Positions 1-6,513 of a stretch of 7,071 nucleotides of DNA are shown piece after piece (position 1 is the stretch's first letter; every line of letters starts with the position of its first letter). The translations under genes and the position numbers were made by a program. The DNA is taken from NCBI GenBank assembly GCA_905480565.1, contig CAJQQW010000211.1, positions 1-7,071 on the forward strand, read 5' to 3'. Origin of the DNA: an uncultured Halioglobus sp. (GTDB lineage: Bacteria; Pseudomonadota; Gammaproteobacteria; Pseudomonadales; Halieaceae). The notes under the pieces were generated by a model. It was not told the DNA's origin, searched no databases, and was given only the letters and a program-made list of their open reading frames with translations.

Positions 1-1169
1 AGCCCCCGTGAGACCAACACCAGTGCAAGGCCGCTGAGCATGGCGACCGTGGCAGAGATATCGACCAGCAGACGAATATCGGTCAGGTGCAGTTTGGTAG
101 CCAGCGGGGGTAGCACACTGCTGATCATCAACAGCAGGCCCGCGAGAAACGTGCCCACGGAAAAAACCTGCGGTGCCAGGCGGCTCAGGACTGTGCGCAG
201 GGTGCGACTGGTCTCGCCAATGGCCTGTCGTCGCTGCAGGGCCTCGAAACCACCAAACAGCGTGAGGGCGACAAACACCGGTAACAACGTGTAAATAAAG
301 CGATAGGCGAGCAGCGCACCGAGCACCGCCGGCGCAGAGTAATAGGGCGCCAACAGCGCCGCACAAATACTTTCAAACACACCCAATCCCGCAGGCACTG
401 TGCTTAGCACGCCGAGCGTCTGGGCCGCGAGGAACACCGCCAACACCTGCCAGTAACTCACCTCGGCAGACTCAGGTAATAGAAAATACAGCACCGCCGC
501 AGCCAGACTCCAATCCACGGCGGCAACCAGTGCCTGCGACACCAGGCCCCACAGCCGCAGCAGAGGCAATTCAAAACCACGCCAGTGCAGCGGCTTGTGA
601 CTCGTCACATTAAGCAACAGCAGAACGGCCATTGCGGCCAGCAGAACCCAGCCGACCGGGCGCGTGGTCGCAAAGGGCAGACTCAAGGTATCCGGCAGGG
701 GAAGGGCCGCCTGCGTCAGCACCACCCCGCCCACGGACAATACGCCCACCCAAAACGCCAGCACAGTGAGCGCGATCACCCGGGCCACATCACCGGCCTC
801 GATGCCAAAACCGCTGTACAGTCGATAGCGCACTGCGCTCGAGCCAACCACCGACATGCCCAAATCCATGCTGAACACGTAAGCGATGAATGAGGTCAGG
901 GCAATGCGGTCATAGCGTAACCGGTTGCCGAGGTGGCGCAGCGCGACCAGATCATAGCCGGTCATTGCCAGGTAACTGCCGCCGGTACACAGCAGCGCCA
1001 GCAGCAGGTGCAGCGCGGGAATCGCGCGGGTCTGCGCCAGCACCTCCCCCAGCGAGTGTTGCTTGAGTTGCAAATCCAGAGCCACCAGAGCCGCCACAAA
1101 CAGGCAGAGGCCCAACACGGGGCGCAGCCAGTGGTGCAGGTGATCTCGCCATGTCGCGGTGGTTGCCAT
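1..1169 (-). CDS. mprF: MprF-type lysylphosphatidylglycerol flippase/synthetase, N-terminal part (cut by window edge)
   Basis: Reading the minus strand from the ATG at 1169 gives 389 uninterrupted codons that leave the window at base 1. The ATG is the first possible start, because an in-frame TGA lies three codons upstream (1178-1176). The protein is almost wholly hydrophobic transmembrane helices. Conserved blocks match the membrane domain of MprF: SFIAYVFSMDLG and AVRYRLYSGFG at residues 93-122, AFWVGVLS at 138-145, VPAGLGVFES at 258-267, AYRFIYTLLP at 288-297, and SRG at the edge, near where the membrane domain ends in this family. In known MprF proteins this domain flips lysyl-phosphatidylglycerol across the inner membrane, and a C-terminal cytosolic domain makes it from PG and lysyl-tRNA, lowering surface charge and sensitivity to cationic peptides. 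The catalytic domain would lie outside the window, so a flippase-only protein cannot be excluded. Codon use is strongly GC-biased, unlike the rest of the window, which suggests resident chromosome. Confidence 0.85.
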   Translation of the reverse strand, partial: MATTATWRDHLHHWLRPVLGLCLFVAALVALDLQLKQHSLGEVLAQTRAIPALHLLLALLCTGGSYLAMTGYDLVALRHLGNRLRYDRIALTSFIAYVFSMDLGMSVVGSSAVRYRLYSGFGIEAGDVARVIALTVLAFWVGVLSVGGVVLTQAALPLPDTLSLPFATTRPVGWVLLAAMAVLLLLNVTSHKPLHWRGFELPLLRLWGLVSQALVAAVDWSLAAAVLYFLLPESAEVSYWQVLAVFLAAQTLGVLSTVPAGLGVFESICAALLAPYYSAPAVLGALLAYRFIYTLLPVFVALTLFGGFEALQRRQAIGETSRTLRTVLSRLAPQVFSVGTFLAGLLLMISSVLPPLATKLHLTDIRLLVDISATVAMLSGLALVLVSRG

Positions 1170-1474
1170 TCCGACTCAAGTATACTGGTATTCTGACCGG
1201 GCGCATCATGCCGGCGTCGAAACGCGGGGACGAATAACAGCCCGCGGGGCCATGAGCCGCTCCAGGATCTTGGAGCATCTTCGCGATATGCAACACGGCA
1301 GCACCACCCTACCGCACCTGATGCCATATTCCAGACACCATCTGAAACATTGCCGCTTTTCGCTGGAAAGAATTCCAGACCAACAGCACCCCACTGGCAA
1401 AAAAGCCAGGGCAACCGTATGGCACGAGCGGTTGCGCGCGCTCGTTCAGGATTAACCGGATAGGAATGGCATGT
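1170..1474. other. GC-rich spacer without a recognisable gene
   Basis: This is the region between the mprF start and the left direct repeat. Open frames exist on both strands, but none gives a protein I can match to a family, and the longer ones run into mprF in a non-coding frame. A TATACT hexamer on the minus strand at 1184-1179 lies only 9 bases from the mprF ATG and lacks a convincing -35 box. If it is a real -10 element, the mRNA would be nearly leaderless. The spacer keeps the GC-rich character of mprF, so the composition break comes at the repeat rather than here. Confidence 0.5.
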
Positions 1475-1548
1475 CCAGCGCCGCGAAGAAAATTTTCGGG
1501 CCAATAGATGTAAACTTCGACAGGTCCGCGTGTCCTGTCAACACAATT
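1475..1548 (+). repeat. Left copy of ~75-bp direct repeat flanking the sulfatase segment
   Basis: It matches 3114-3192 in the same orientation. The first 14 bases (CCAGCGCCGCGAAG) are identical in both copies. A 6-base gap and a 19-base stretch with four mismatches follow. Then comes a 46/47-base block, 1502-1548 against 3147-3192, with three substitutions and one extra T here. Inside it an imperfect palindrome has arms GACAGG (1519-1524) and CCTGTC (1534-1539) around a 9-base loop. Immediately after the repeat the sequence turns AT-rich and becomes sulfatase coding sequence. The repeat could be a duplicated target or recombination site, or two fragments of one older gene. I do not recognise it as a named element. 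Confidence 0.8.
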
Positions 1549-1726
1549 TAACTTAGCTGAAGATTTATCTGAGCAGAACAATCTACTTAAAGCTAACAAA
1601 AAGCAGTATCCTCAGCAGTTAGAAGAAGTGAAGGCATGGGAGCAAGGGTTAATAGATCCAATTTTTAAACCTTTGCAAGGGCGTCATACCGAAAATGAAC
1701 GTGTTAAGAAACGTCAAAGTAAATAG
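1549..1726 (+). pseudogene. C-terminal remnant of an S1-type sulfatase (tail only)
   Basis: From 1550 the plus strand reads NLAEDLSEQNNLL, then VKAWEQGLIDPIFKPL, and stops at TAG 1724-1726. This aligns with the tail of the complete sulfatase just downstream (NLATDLSETTNLI at residues 418-430 and VKAWEKELIDPVFK at 444-457). It is therefore the last ~58 residues of a closely related paralogue. The frame is open only from 1514, inside the repeat, and has no ATG start, catalytic cysteine or metal ligands, so it cannot be a functional enzyme. Its stop lies 5 bases before the next start codon, the tight spacing of an operon of tandem sulfatase genes. This suggests the segment was cut out of such an array elsewhere. 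Confidence 0.85.
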
Positions 1727-1731
1727 ACATT

Positions 1732-3216
1732 ATGATTATTAGCAGAGCGGTTCCATTATTAGTTTCAGCATTGGTGCTAACTAGCCTAACGGTAAAAGCT
1801 GGGCCCGCGTTGAAAACATGGTCAAAAGTAACAAAGCAGCCTAATTTCATCGTAATTTTAACCGATGATCAAGGCTATGCCGATGTCGGCTTTAATGGCA
1901 GCAAAGACATTAGAACACCTAATATCGACAGAATTGCTAATGAAGGTACTAAGTTTAGCAATGGCTATGTTACTCATGCTGTCTGTGGCCCTAGCAGAGC
2001 AGGGTTATTAACCGGACGTTACCAAGGCCGCTTTGGTTTTGGTTACAATCCTGTGATAGATCCTACCGATACGAAAGCGGGCATGCCGCTTGAAGAGCAG
2101 GTGATTTCTGAAGTTCTCAAACCTGTAGGTTATACTTCCAGTATTATTGGTAAATGGCACATGGGCTTGCACCCTAAATTCCATCCCAACAAACGAGGAT
2201 TTGAGCATTTTTACGGCTTTTTAAATGGTGGTCATGATTATCTGCCTGAGTTGCTTATCCATAAAGATATTTGCAGCTTGCCAAAAGGTGGCCGTCCCTA
2301 TGCCACCAAGCTTAACCATAATTATGACATTGTCGAAATAGACGAGTATTTAACGGATGAGCTGTCTAACGAAGCGGTAAGTTTTATTGAGCGACAACAA
2401 GACAAGCCTTTCTTTTTATATCTTGCCTATAACGCCCCCCATGGCCCTATGCAGGCAACACGAGAATATTTAGACAGAAATACTCATATAAAAGATAAAA
2501 ACCGTCGCACCTATGCCGCTATGATCACTGCGGTCGATGATGGTGTGGGTAGGGTATTGGCCAAGCTAAAAGCGCTTGGTATTGATGATAATACTATGGT
2601 GTTTTTCTTATCTGACAATGGCGGCTCTAGAAAACACCCATCAAGTAATGCTCCGCTTAGAGGTAACAAAGATAGTTACTTTGAAGGCGGAATTCATGTG
2701 CCATTTGCCGTGCGTTGGCCGGGTAAAATTCCTGCTGGTCAAGACTATGAGAACCCCGTTAGTTCACTTGATATCTTAGCAACCTTTGCAGCACTAACTA
2801 ATGCACCTATCGCTGACGAACGTCCGTTAGATGGCGTTAACTTAATGCCATTTATTACTGGTAAAGATACTGGACTTCCTCATGAGGTGCTGTTTTGGCG
2901 TAACTTGAATCAAGGCACGTTAGCCTCACGTCATGGTGACTCGAAGGTTATTCATTCGCAAAAAGACGGTGATCACCTTTATAACTTAGCTACTGATTTG
3001 AGTGAAACAACCAATTTAATCAATAACGATAAAGGGCAATTTCAGCAACAAAAAATGGCAGTGAAAGCATGGGAAAAAGAGTTGATTGACCCTGTATTCA
3101 AAAGTTGGATAGCCCAGCGCCGCGAAGCGCAAGAAAGCTTTCTGGACAATAGATGTAAACTCGACAGGTCCGCAGGTCCTGTCGACACAATTGATGAAGA
3201 GGTCTACTCTAGATAG
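1732..3216 (+). CDS. Secreted type I (S1) formylglycine-dependent sulfatase with altered C-terminus
   Basis: This is a 494-residue protein hydrolysing sulfate esters, probably on a sulfated polysaccharide in the periplasm or outside the cell. A Sec signal peptide is visible: Arg5, a hydrophobic stretch to about residue 20, and likely cleavage after VKA (residue 23). Catalytic features are complete. Asp45-Asp46 bind metal, and Cys85 in CGPSR (85-89) is the residue converted to formylglycine. GKWHMG (140-145) supplies Lys141 and His143, APHGP (235-239) supplies His237, SDNGG (294-298) supplies Asp295-Asn296, and GNKDSYFEGG (311-320) supplies Lys313. No maturase gene is in the window. Substrate cannot be read from sequence; it resembles arylsulfatase A and N-acetylgalactosamine-6-sulfatase relatives. 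There is no clear Shine-Dalgarno, and translation may once have been coupled to the preceding sulfatase tail. Residues from about 460 on are encoded by the right direct repeat and then by antisense of the sulfotransferase relic, so the native tail is lost. The gene is AT-rich and looks acquired. Confidence 0.93.
   Translation: MIISRAVPLLVSALVLTSLTVKAGPALKTWSKVTKQPNFIVILTDDQGYADVGFNGSKDIRTPNIDRIANEGTKFSNGYVTHAVCGPSRAGLLTGRYQGRFGFGYNPVIDPTDTKAGMPLEEQVISEVLKPVGYTSSIIGKWHMGLHPKFHPNKRGFEHFYGFLNGGHDYLPELLIHKDICSLPKGGRPYATKLNHNYDIVEIDEYLTDELSNEAVSFIERQQDKPFFLYLAYNAPHGPMQATREYLDRNTHIKDKNRRTYAAMITAVDDGVGRVLAKLKALGIDDNTMVFFLSDNGGSRKHPSSNAPLRGNKDSYFEGGIHVPFAVRWPGKIPAGQDYENPVSSLDILATFAALTNAPIADERPLDGVNLMPFITGKDTGLPHEVLFWRNLNQGTLASRHGDSKVIHSQKDGDHLYNLATDLSETTNLINNDKGQFQQQKMAVKAWEKELIDPVFKSWIAQRREAQESFLDNRCKLDRSAGPVDTIDEEVYSR
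3114..3192 (+). repeat. Right copy of ~75-bp direct repeat, inside the sulfatase 3' end
   Basis: This is the second copy of the sequence at 1475-1548. It is GC-rich and contrasts with the AT-rich sulfatase codons before it, so a junction lies near 3110. The palindrome is longer here: TCGACAGG (3161-3168) and CCTGTCGA (3178-3185) around a 9-base loop. No T-run follows, so it is not a typical intrinsic terminator. It is read in frame as sulfatase residues around 461-487. On the minus strand both copies can be read as VEVYIY followed by PE-S/N-FL. In this copy that needs a frameshift, because one T present in the left copy is missing. The minus-strand reading could be the middle of a sulfotransferase-like gene, but that is only a possibility. 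Confidence 0.8.
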
Positions 3217-3604
3217 GCCGTTAATATCTCCGATACTTCAGCTGAAAAAATTAGTGTGACTGGAGAGCCTTTGCTTAAAGTTGCCAAACGTCTCCTCAGA
3301 AAAAAGCACAATGCTTCTGCCTAGATCAACTCCTCACCAGTGATCGAAGCAGCTACCTCAGACAGCTTGAGCTTAACTCGTTGGCGCTCTGACACAGTTT
3401 TATCAAGTGAAATACCTCTTTTTTATTGGCATAAAATTTTTCAGCTTTATCTTGCCACATCTAAATAGTCTGATTACTGATATTGGGCACATCTAACCGT
3501 ATAAATCTGAATGGAAGGCAGTCTTAAGGCGCATGGAACAGCGTCTGCTGGATAGGCGTACCTCGTGCTTTATGCATGCCGAAGTGAACAATACAGCGTT
3601 TCAC
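3204..3604 (-). pseudogene. Decayed sulfotransferase gene (N-terminal half)
   Basis: On the minus strand a GTG at 3604 begins VKRCIVHFGMHKARGTPIQQ. This is the N-terminal strand and PAPS-binding loop of a sulfotransferase family usually reading HFGMHKTGTTSIQ. The loop is damaged, with Ala-Arg-Gly replacing Thr-Gly-Thr. The frame then hits TAA (3526-3524), continues as RFIRLDVPNIS, hits TAG (3463-3461), continues as MWQDKAEKFYANKK, and shifts frame near 3420. The new frame reads RGISLDKTVSERQRVKLKL, then ITGEELI, TAG (3323-3321), and SKGSPVTLIFSAEVSEIL. The LIFSAE block matches the second PAPS-binding segment (VISAEHF in the intact neighbour). Reading ends at TAG 3206-3204, just before the right direct repeat, and the C-terminal half is not recognisable. 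It lies 37 bases beyond the intact sulfotransferase on the same strand, so the two formed a tandem pair. Family assignment rests on these motifs only. Confidence 0.65.
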
Positions 3605-3641
3605 TTAATCACCAATAATAAATATCTATCGCATGTTTCAC

Positions 3642-4544
3642 TTAAGCAAAAAGTTCTTTCGCATTAAAATAACGAGCTGCAACTTTTTGATTAGAAGCGT
3701 AAAACCTCACCTTAACAGCATCAACCTGTTCTTCCGACAACAACACGTTCTTTTTATTTCTACCGCTCCTCTCAACACGATTATTCAAATTACTCTGAAG
3801 ATACTTCAGAATACGCCTGATTTTTCTTCGGTACTGCTCCGGCATGTATTTATTTACTGACAACATAAAATCAAGATATGGACCTTCAAGCGAAGGGTTC
3901 GCATTAATTCGCGGCAAAACTCCAACAGAGTCATCACCAAGAGCGTCAAAAAAGTCAGTTACAATATCCTTTCGTACCAGTTCGCCATGGTTCCTGACGA
4001 TGAGCCGATCACGGCCAACAACCGATACCCATTTTTCTGTCAACTTACTGTAATTAAGATCGCAACTACCAACGCGCTCTCTCTCTAAACCATCAGCAAA
4101 AAACACATCGAAGGGTTCCGTTAATCCTCCAAAAGCAACCCTTTGCCTATACATGGAGTCGATGAGTGAGATCTGGTCGCGTAAATAAAGCACAACTCGA
4201 TAATCCCCAACTTGTTTGAATAACTCCTTATAGTTACTCGGATGTGTAAAAGAAAAATGTTCCGCACTGATAACACAATATTTAGGCCGAGAACCTGATA
4301 TCAGAGTATTAATTTCCTCGACCATATCTTCTGTACTAACACCGCTATACATTTCTTCGGCGCGTTTGCCAAGGTTCTTCGTACGACAGCTCCAATAGAG
4401 GTCCACATGGCTACCGCCAAGTAAACCCACATCAGGATAGAGCACGCCATGAGCTAGTAACTTATCTCTATTTTTGTAAAGTGACCGCTGTAGACTAGAC
4501 GTACCAGTCTTCATGGTACCTACATGAAAAATCCATTGCGTCAT
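3642..4544 (-). CDS. P-loop sulfotransferase family protein (300 aa)
   Basis: This is an intact 300-residue cytosolic protein predicted to transfer sulfate from PAPS to a carbohydrate or similar acceptor. The PAPS 5'-phosphosulfate loop is at residues 7-19 (HVGTMKTGTSSLQ, with Lys12 in the catalytic loop position). The 3'-phosphate-binding elements are VISAEHFSF (91-99) and LRDQISLIDSMY (121-132), where Arg122 and Ser130 have the eight-residue spacing typical of the family. The C-terminal part (about 235-285) is basic and helical. There is no signal peptide or membrane segment. The start at 4544 is favoured because the P-loop strand begins within five residues of it, as usual in this family; only a weak GGA ribosome-binding element is visible upstream. 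The gene is AT-rich. The acceptor is unknown; such genes commonly sit in capsule, O-antigen and exopolysaccharide loci, which is the likely role here. Confidence 0.88.
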   Translation of the reverse strand: MTQWIFHVGTMKTGTSSLQRSLYKNRDKLLAHGVLYPDVGLLGGSHVDLYWSCRTKNLGKRAEEMYSGVSTEDMVEEINTLISGSRPKYCVISAEHFSFTHPSNYKELFKQVGDYRVVLYLRDQISLIDSMYRQRVAFGGLTEPFDVFFADGLERERVGSCDLNYSKLTEKWVSVVGRDRLIVRNHGELVRKDIVTDFFDALGDDSVGVLPRINANPSLEGPYLDFMLSVNKYMPEQYRRKIRRILKYLQSNLNNRVERSGRNKKNVLLSEEQVDAVKVRFYASNQKVAARYFNAKELFA

Positions 4545-4741
4545 AACAGGTCCAAATAATTATCTAACATAACAAAGCACAATGCATTGCGGTGGAGATC
4601 AAGCTCTCATCACAATATCGCACTCTCCATCAATTGGAGCGCGTAATACCTAAAGCGACAAACTAGCTTGCACTTAGTGCTTCAGAAAAACACCAAGCAC
4701 CGGACCCGCATCATACCTGAACTTTGCTTTCTTTGGATCGC
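4545..4741. other. Intergenic stretch between sulfotransferase and transposase relic
   Basis: No gene is recognisable. It contains a perfect 10-base palindrome CAATGCATTG in the upstream region of the 4544 sulfotransferase, and a GATAAT hexamer on the minus strand at 4564-4559 that could be a -10 element but has no good -35 partner. The missing C-terminal end of the IS6 transposase should lie here, but I could not align this stretch to it, so that end is deleted or too diverged. No clear terminal inverted repeat was found. Confidence 0.4.
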
Positions 4742-5105
4742 CTAAGATACCTTGTCTCGATGGGCAACACCGTAACTACGGAGTTTTTCTGCCACGATCT
4801 TTTGAGCCCGCCTCCATAGGATCGCAATAGACTCCTATTGATCTGAATGGTCCCACACACACCCGAATACCTCATCGATGCAGAGGGTATCGCCATATCC
4901 TCGTTGCCTGTGCAGCCAACGCCGAGTGTAAATGTTTAATACACCACAAACCGATGGCTTCACGACTGACTGTCATGCGCCGTTCAGCGATCAAATCCTC
5001 GATATCGCTGTGGCTCAGGTTGCATCGATAGTAACACCAGACGGCATAGGAAATCACACCAGGTGGGACGCCTAATCTGAATCGATGGCGTTTGCCGATG
5101 CTCAT
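4742..5105 (-). pseudogene. IS6-family transposase relic (frameshifted, internally deleted)
   Basis: Three pieces of an IS6-like DDE transposase occur in order on the minus strand. Piece one starts at ATG 5105: KRHRF, then PPGVISYAVWCYYRCNLSH, DIEDLIAER, VSREAIGLWCIK, the family's N-terminal helix-turn-helix region, ending near 4935. Piece two is shifted by one base (about 4933-4865): YTRRWLHRQRGYGDTLCIDEVF, which holds the first catalytic Asp block. Roughly 100 bases expected between the catalytic blocks are missing. Piece three (4825-4742) reads VAEKLRSYGVAHRDK, matching the usual VTDKLRSYGVAHRE; the second catalytic Asp appears as Glu. It then stops at TAG, and the final Glu block is absent. 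The element is therefore dead. IS6 elements move by replicative cointegrate formation and often leave segments between copies, which makes it a plausible past agent of rearrangement here. Its ends were not found. Confidence 0.85.
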
Positions 5106-5428
5106 CAGCTAATTGTAGCCGAAATTTGGAGGTTAACTTGTCATTATCCAGTACTCAATAGGCGGATATTTCGAAAATTTTTACAGTTCACTGAGCAGGA
5201 TCAGCGCAGGAATATACTCCCTGTATACCGCTTATTTGTTCTATACTTGGCGTGTGATCCAGATTGGGCCAGCAGTCTATTTCCGTTACCCCCCCCTGTA
5301 AACAAAAAAACGGCGGTGGCTAGTGGTATATGAGCGCTGTTCCCGGGGACGTGTTGCCAATCGAGCTATGGCGAGCAGCTGTGTCTGGGGGTCGACCCGT
5401 AAAATTTTAACGAATAGGTACTAGCTGC
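5106..5428. other. Non-coding stretch upstream of the methyltransferase
   Basis: The left part (to about 5155) is the upstream region of the IS6 transposase and probably includes what is left of the insertion-sequence end, though I could not define an inverted repeat. The middle has a C-run and an A-run (about 5289-5310), which are prone to slippage. A 26-codon open frame from ATG 5330 to TAA 5410 reads LPIELWRAAVSGG, which I do not recognise and cannot support as a gene. The promoter of the methyltransferase-sulfotransferase pair should lie here, but no clear -35/-10 pair stands out. Confidence 0.4.
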
Positions 5429-6505
5429 ATGCTGATTAGTAAAGATCACGACAAAGTATTTGCTAACGTTGTAGATCGCCTGAGCGAAACGGCAAGGGAG
5501 TGCTTTCCATTGCCTGATGACGCTGAAGTGGCAGACAATCTTGTTTCGATGGCCAATTTTCTTCCCTTAATTGGTGAGTTAATAGAGGTAATGGCACCGG
5601 AGATCGTTGCCGAGATTGGTGCGTACCGAGGCATTACTACACGAGCACTGTTAAACATTGCCAATGAAGTGGGCTTTGATGTCCACGTTGTAGACCCCGC
5701 TCTGCCCGAAGAAAGCGATGACGCGCGCCTCACGCGTTTCAAGCAGCTTTCGATCGACTACCTGGGAGTAGATCATGGAGCTTCTGTGTTCTTTATTGAT
5801 GGTGACCACAATTACTTTACTGTTGAACGAGAGCTCAGCCTTATCCATCAGCAGCGCGCTGGTCGCCCGGTACTCACCTTGCTGCACGATGTCTCTTGGC
5901 CTTGCGCCCGCCGCGATATGTATTACTTGCCAGACACTATTCCTAAGTCGGCCCGAAAACCCACGGTTGACTATTCAGTGCTTTCCGTAGCCAGTTCAAC
6001 GCTGCTGGAAGGTGACGCAGGCGTTCCAATGACTATTCCTGTTGCCATTGAGGAGGCAGGCGACGCTAACGGCGTGCTAACCGCGGTCGAAGGGTTCCTC
6101 TCAACACACGATGGGTATGAGTATATTCAGCTGCCCGCTATTTTTGGCCTGGGCGTGTTGTGGTCGACAGCGGATTTAAGCGACTCGCAGCGCAAAGCGT
6201 TTGCGAAAATTAAAGAGCGCATTCAATGGGTATCCCCCTTTGCGGCCACCATGGAGCTGAACCGATTGATTTTGCTGGCTCGAGTAAATGAGGCCGGTGC
6301 GGAATGGCATAAATGTCAGCGCGCCATCGCCGAGCTAACAGCCAACGTCGACCGCTTGAGCTCAGAGCTAAAGGCCAAAGAAATCGAACTCGCCCGTCTA
6401 GCGGAACAAGAAAACCCGGCCAAGCAAGAAAGCCAGGGAGAGCAGGAAAATCAGGCAGAGAACATGGCCCATCGTAGTGCGTTAGACACGACAAGAAAGC
6501 AATAA
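5429..6505 (+). CDS. Class I SAM-dependent methyltransferase (Methyltransf_24 type) with Gln/Glu-rich coiled-coil tail
   Basis: This is a 358-residue protein, probably a cytosolic methyltransferase acting on a sugar or glycan precursor. The Rossmann SAM-binding motif I is IVAEIGAYRGITTRALL (59-75). The acidic end of the second strand is VHVVDP (85-90). FFIDGDHNYF (121-130) and LLHDVSWP (151-158) match the D-G-x-H and L-x-H-D blocks typical of this family in polysaccharide loci. Residues about 275-325 are heptad-like and likely form a coiled coil. Residues 326-346 are a low-complexity Gln/Glu/Asn tract built from degenerate EQEN/KQES repeats, encoded by imperfect GCAAGAAA-like DNA repeats. The start at 5429 has an AGG about 10 bases upstream. 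The next gene begins only a few bases after the stop, so the two are probably co-transcribed. The tail could hold a partner protein, which is an inference. Acceptor and position of methylation are unknown. Confidence 0.8.
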   Translation: MLISKDHDKVFANVVDRLSETARECFPLPDDAEVADNLVSMANFLPLIGELIEVMAPEIVAEIGAYRGITTRALLNIANEVGFDVHVVDPALPEESDDARLTRFKQLSIDYLGVDHGASVFFIDGDHNYFTVERELSLIHQQRAGRPVLTLLHDVSWPCARRDMYYLPDTIPKSARKPTVDYSVLSVASSTLLEGDAGVPMTIPVAIEEAGDANGVLTAVEGFLSTHDGYEYIQLPAIFGLGVLWSTADLSDSQRKAFAKIKERIQWVSPFAATMELNRLILLARVNEAGAEWHKCQRAIAELTANVDRLSSELKAKEIELARLAEQENPAKQESQGEQENQAENMAHRSALDTTRKQ

Positions 6506-6513
6506 ACTTGAAT

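Noticed and set aside
585..1196. Gln/His-rich open frames on the plus strand opposite mprF
   Set aside because: They are antisense to a clearly coding membrane-protein frame; the Gln/His bias is the complement of Leu/Val-rich codons.
962..1504. 180-codon open frame on the minus strand overlapping the mprF start
   Set aside because: It overlaps mprF in another frame, gives a Trp/Arg/Cys-rich sequence with no family resemblance, and is explained by the high GC of the region.
1502..1548. Repeat considered as an integron attC site or a dif-type Xer site
   Set aside because: It has no GTTRRRY/RYYYAAC core pair, no dif-like half-sites, and no integrase gene nearby.
1475..1551. Small open frame ATG 1471 to TAA reading MSSAAKKIFGPIDVNF
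   Set aside because: It is only 26 codons, lies within the repeat, and the right copy does not keep the frame.
3114..3192. Right-repeat hairpin as a transcription terminator for the sulfatase
   Set aside because: It lies inside the coding frame and is not followed by a T-run.
5085..5333. 82-codon open frame on the plus strand
   Set aside because: It begins antisense to the IS6 transposase start and crosses a C-run and an A-run; it has no recognisable domain.
5446..5887. Minus-strand open frames opposite the methyltransferase
   Set aside because: They are antisense shadows of a frame with clear SAM-binding motifs.
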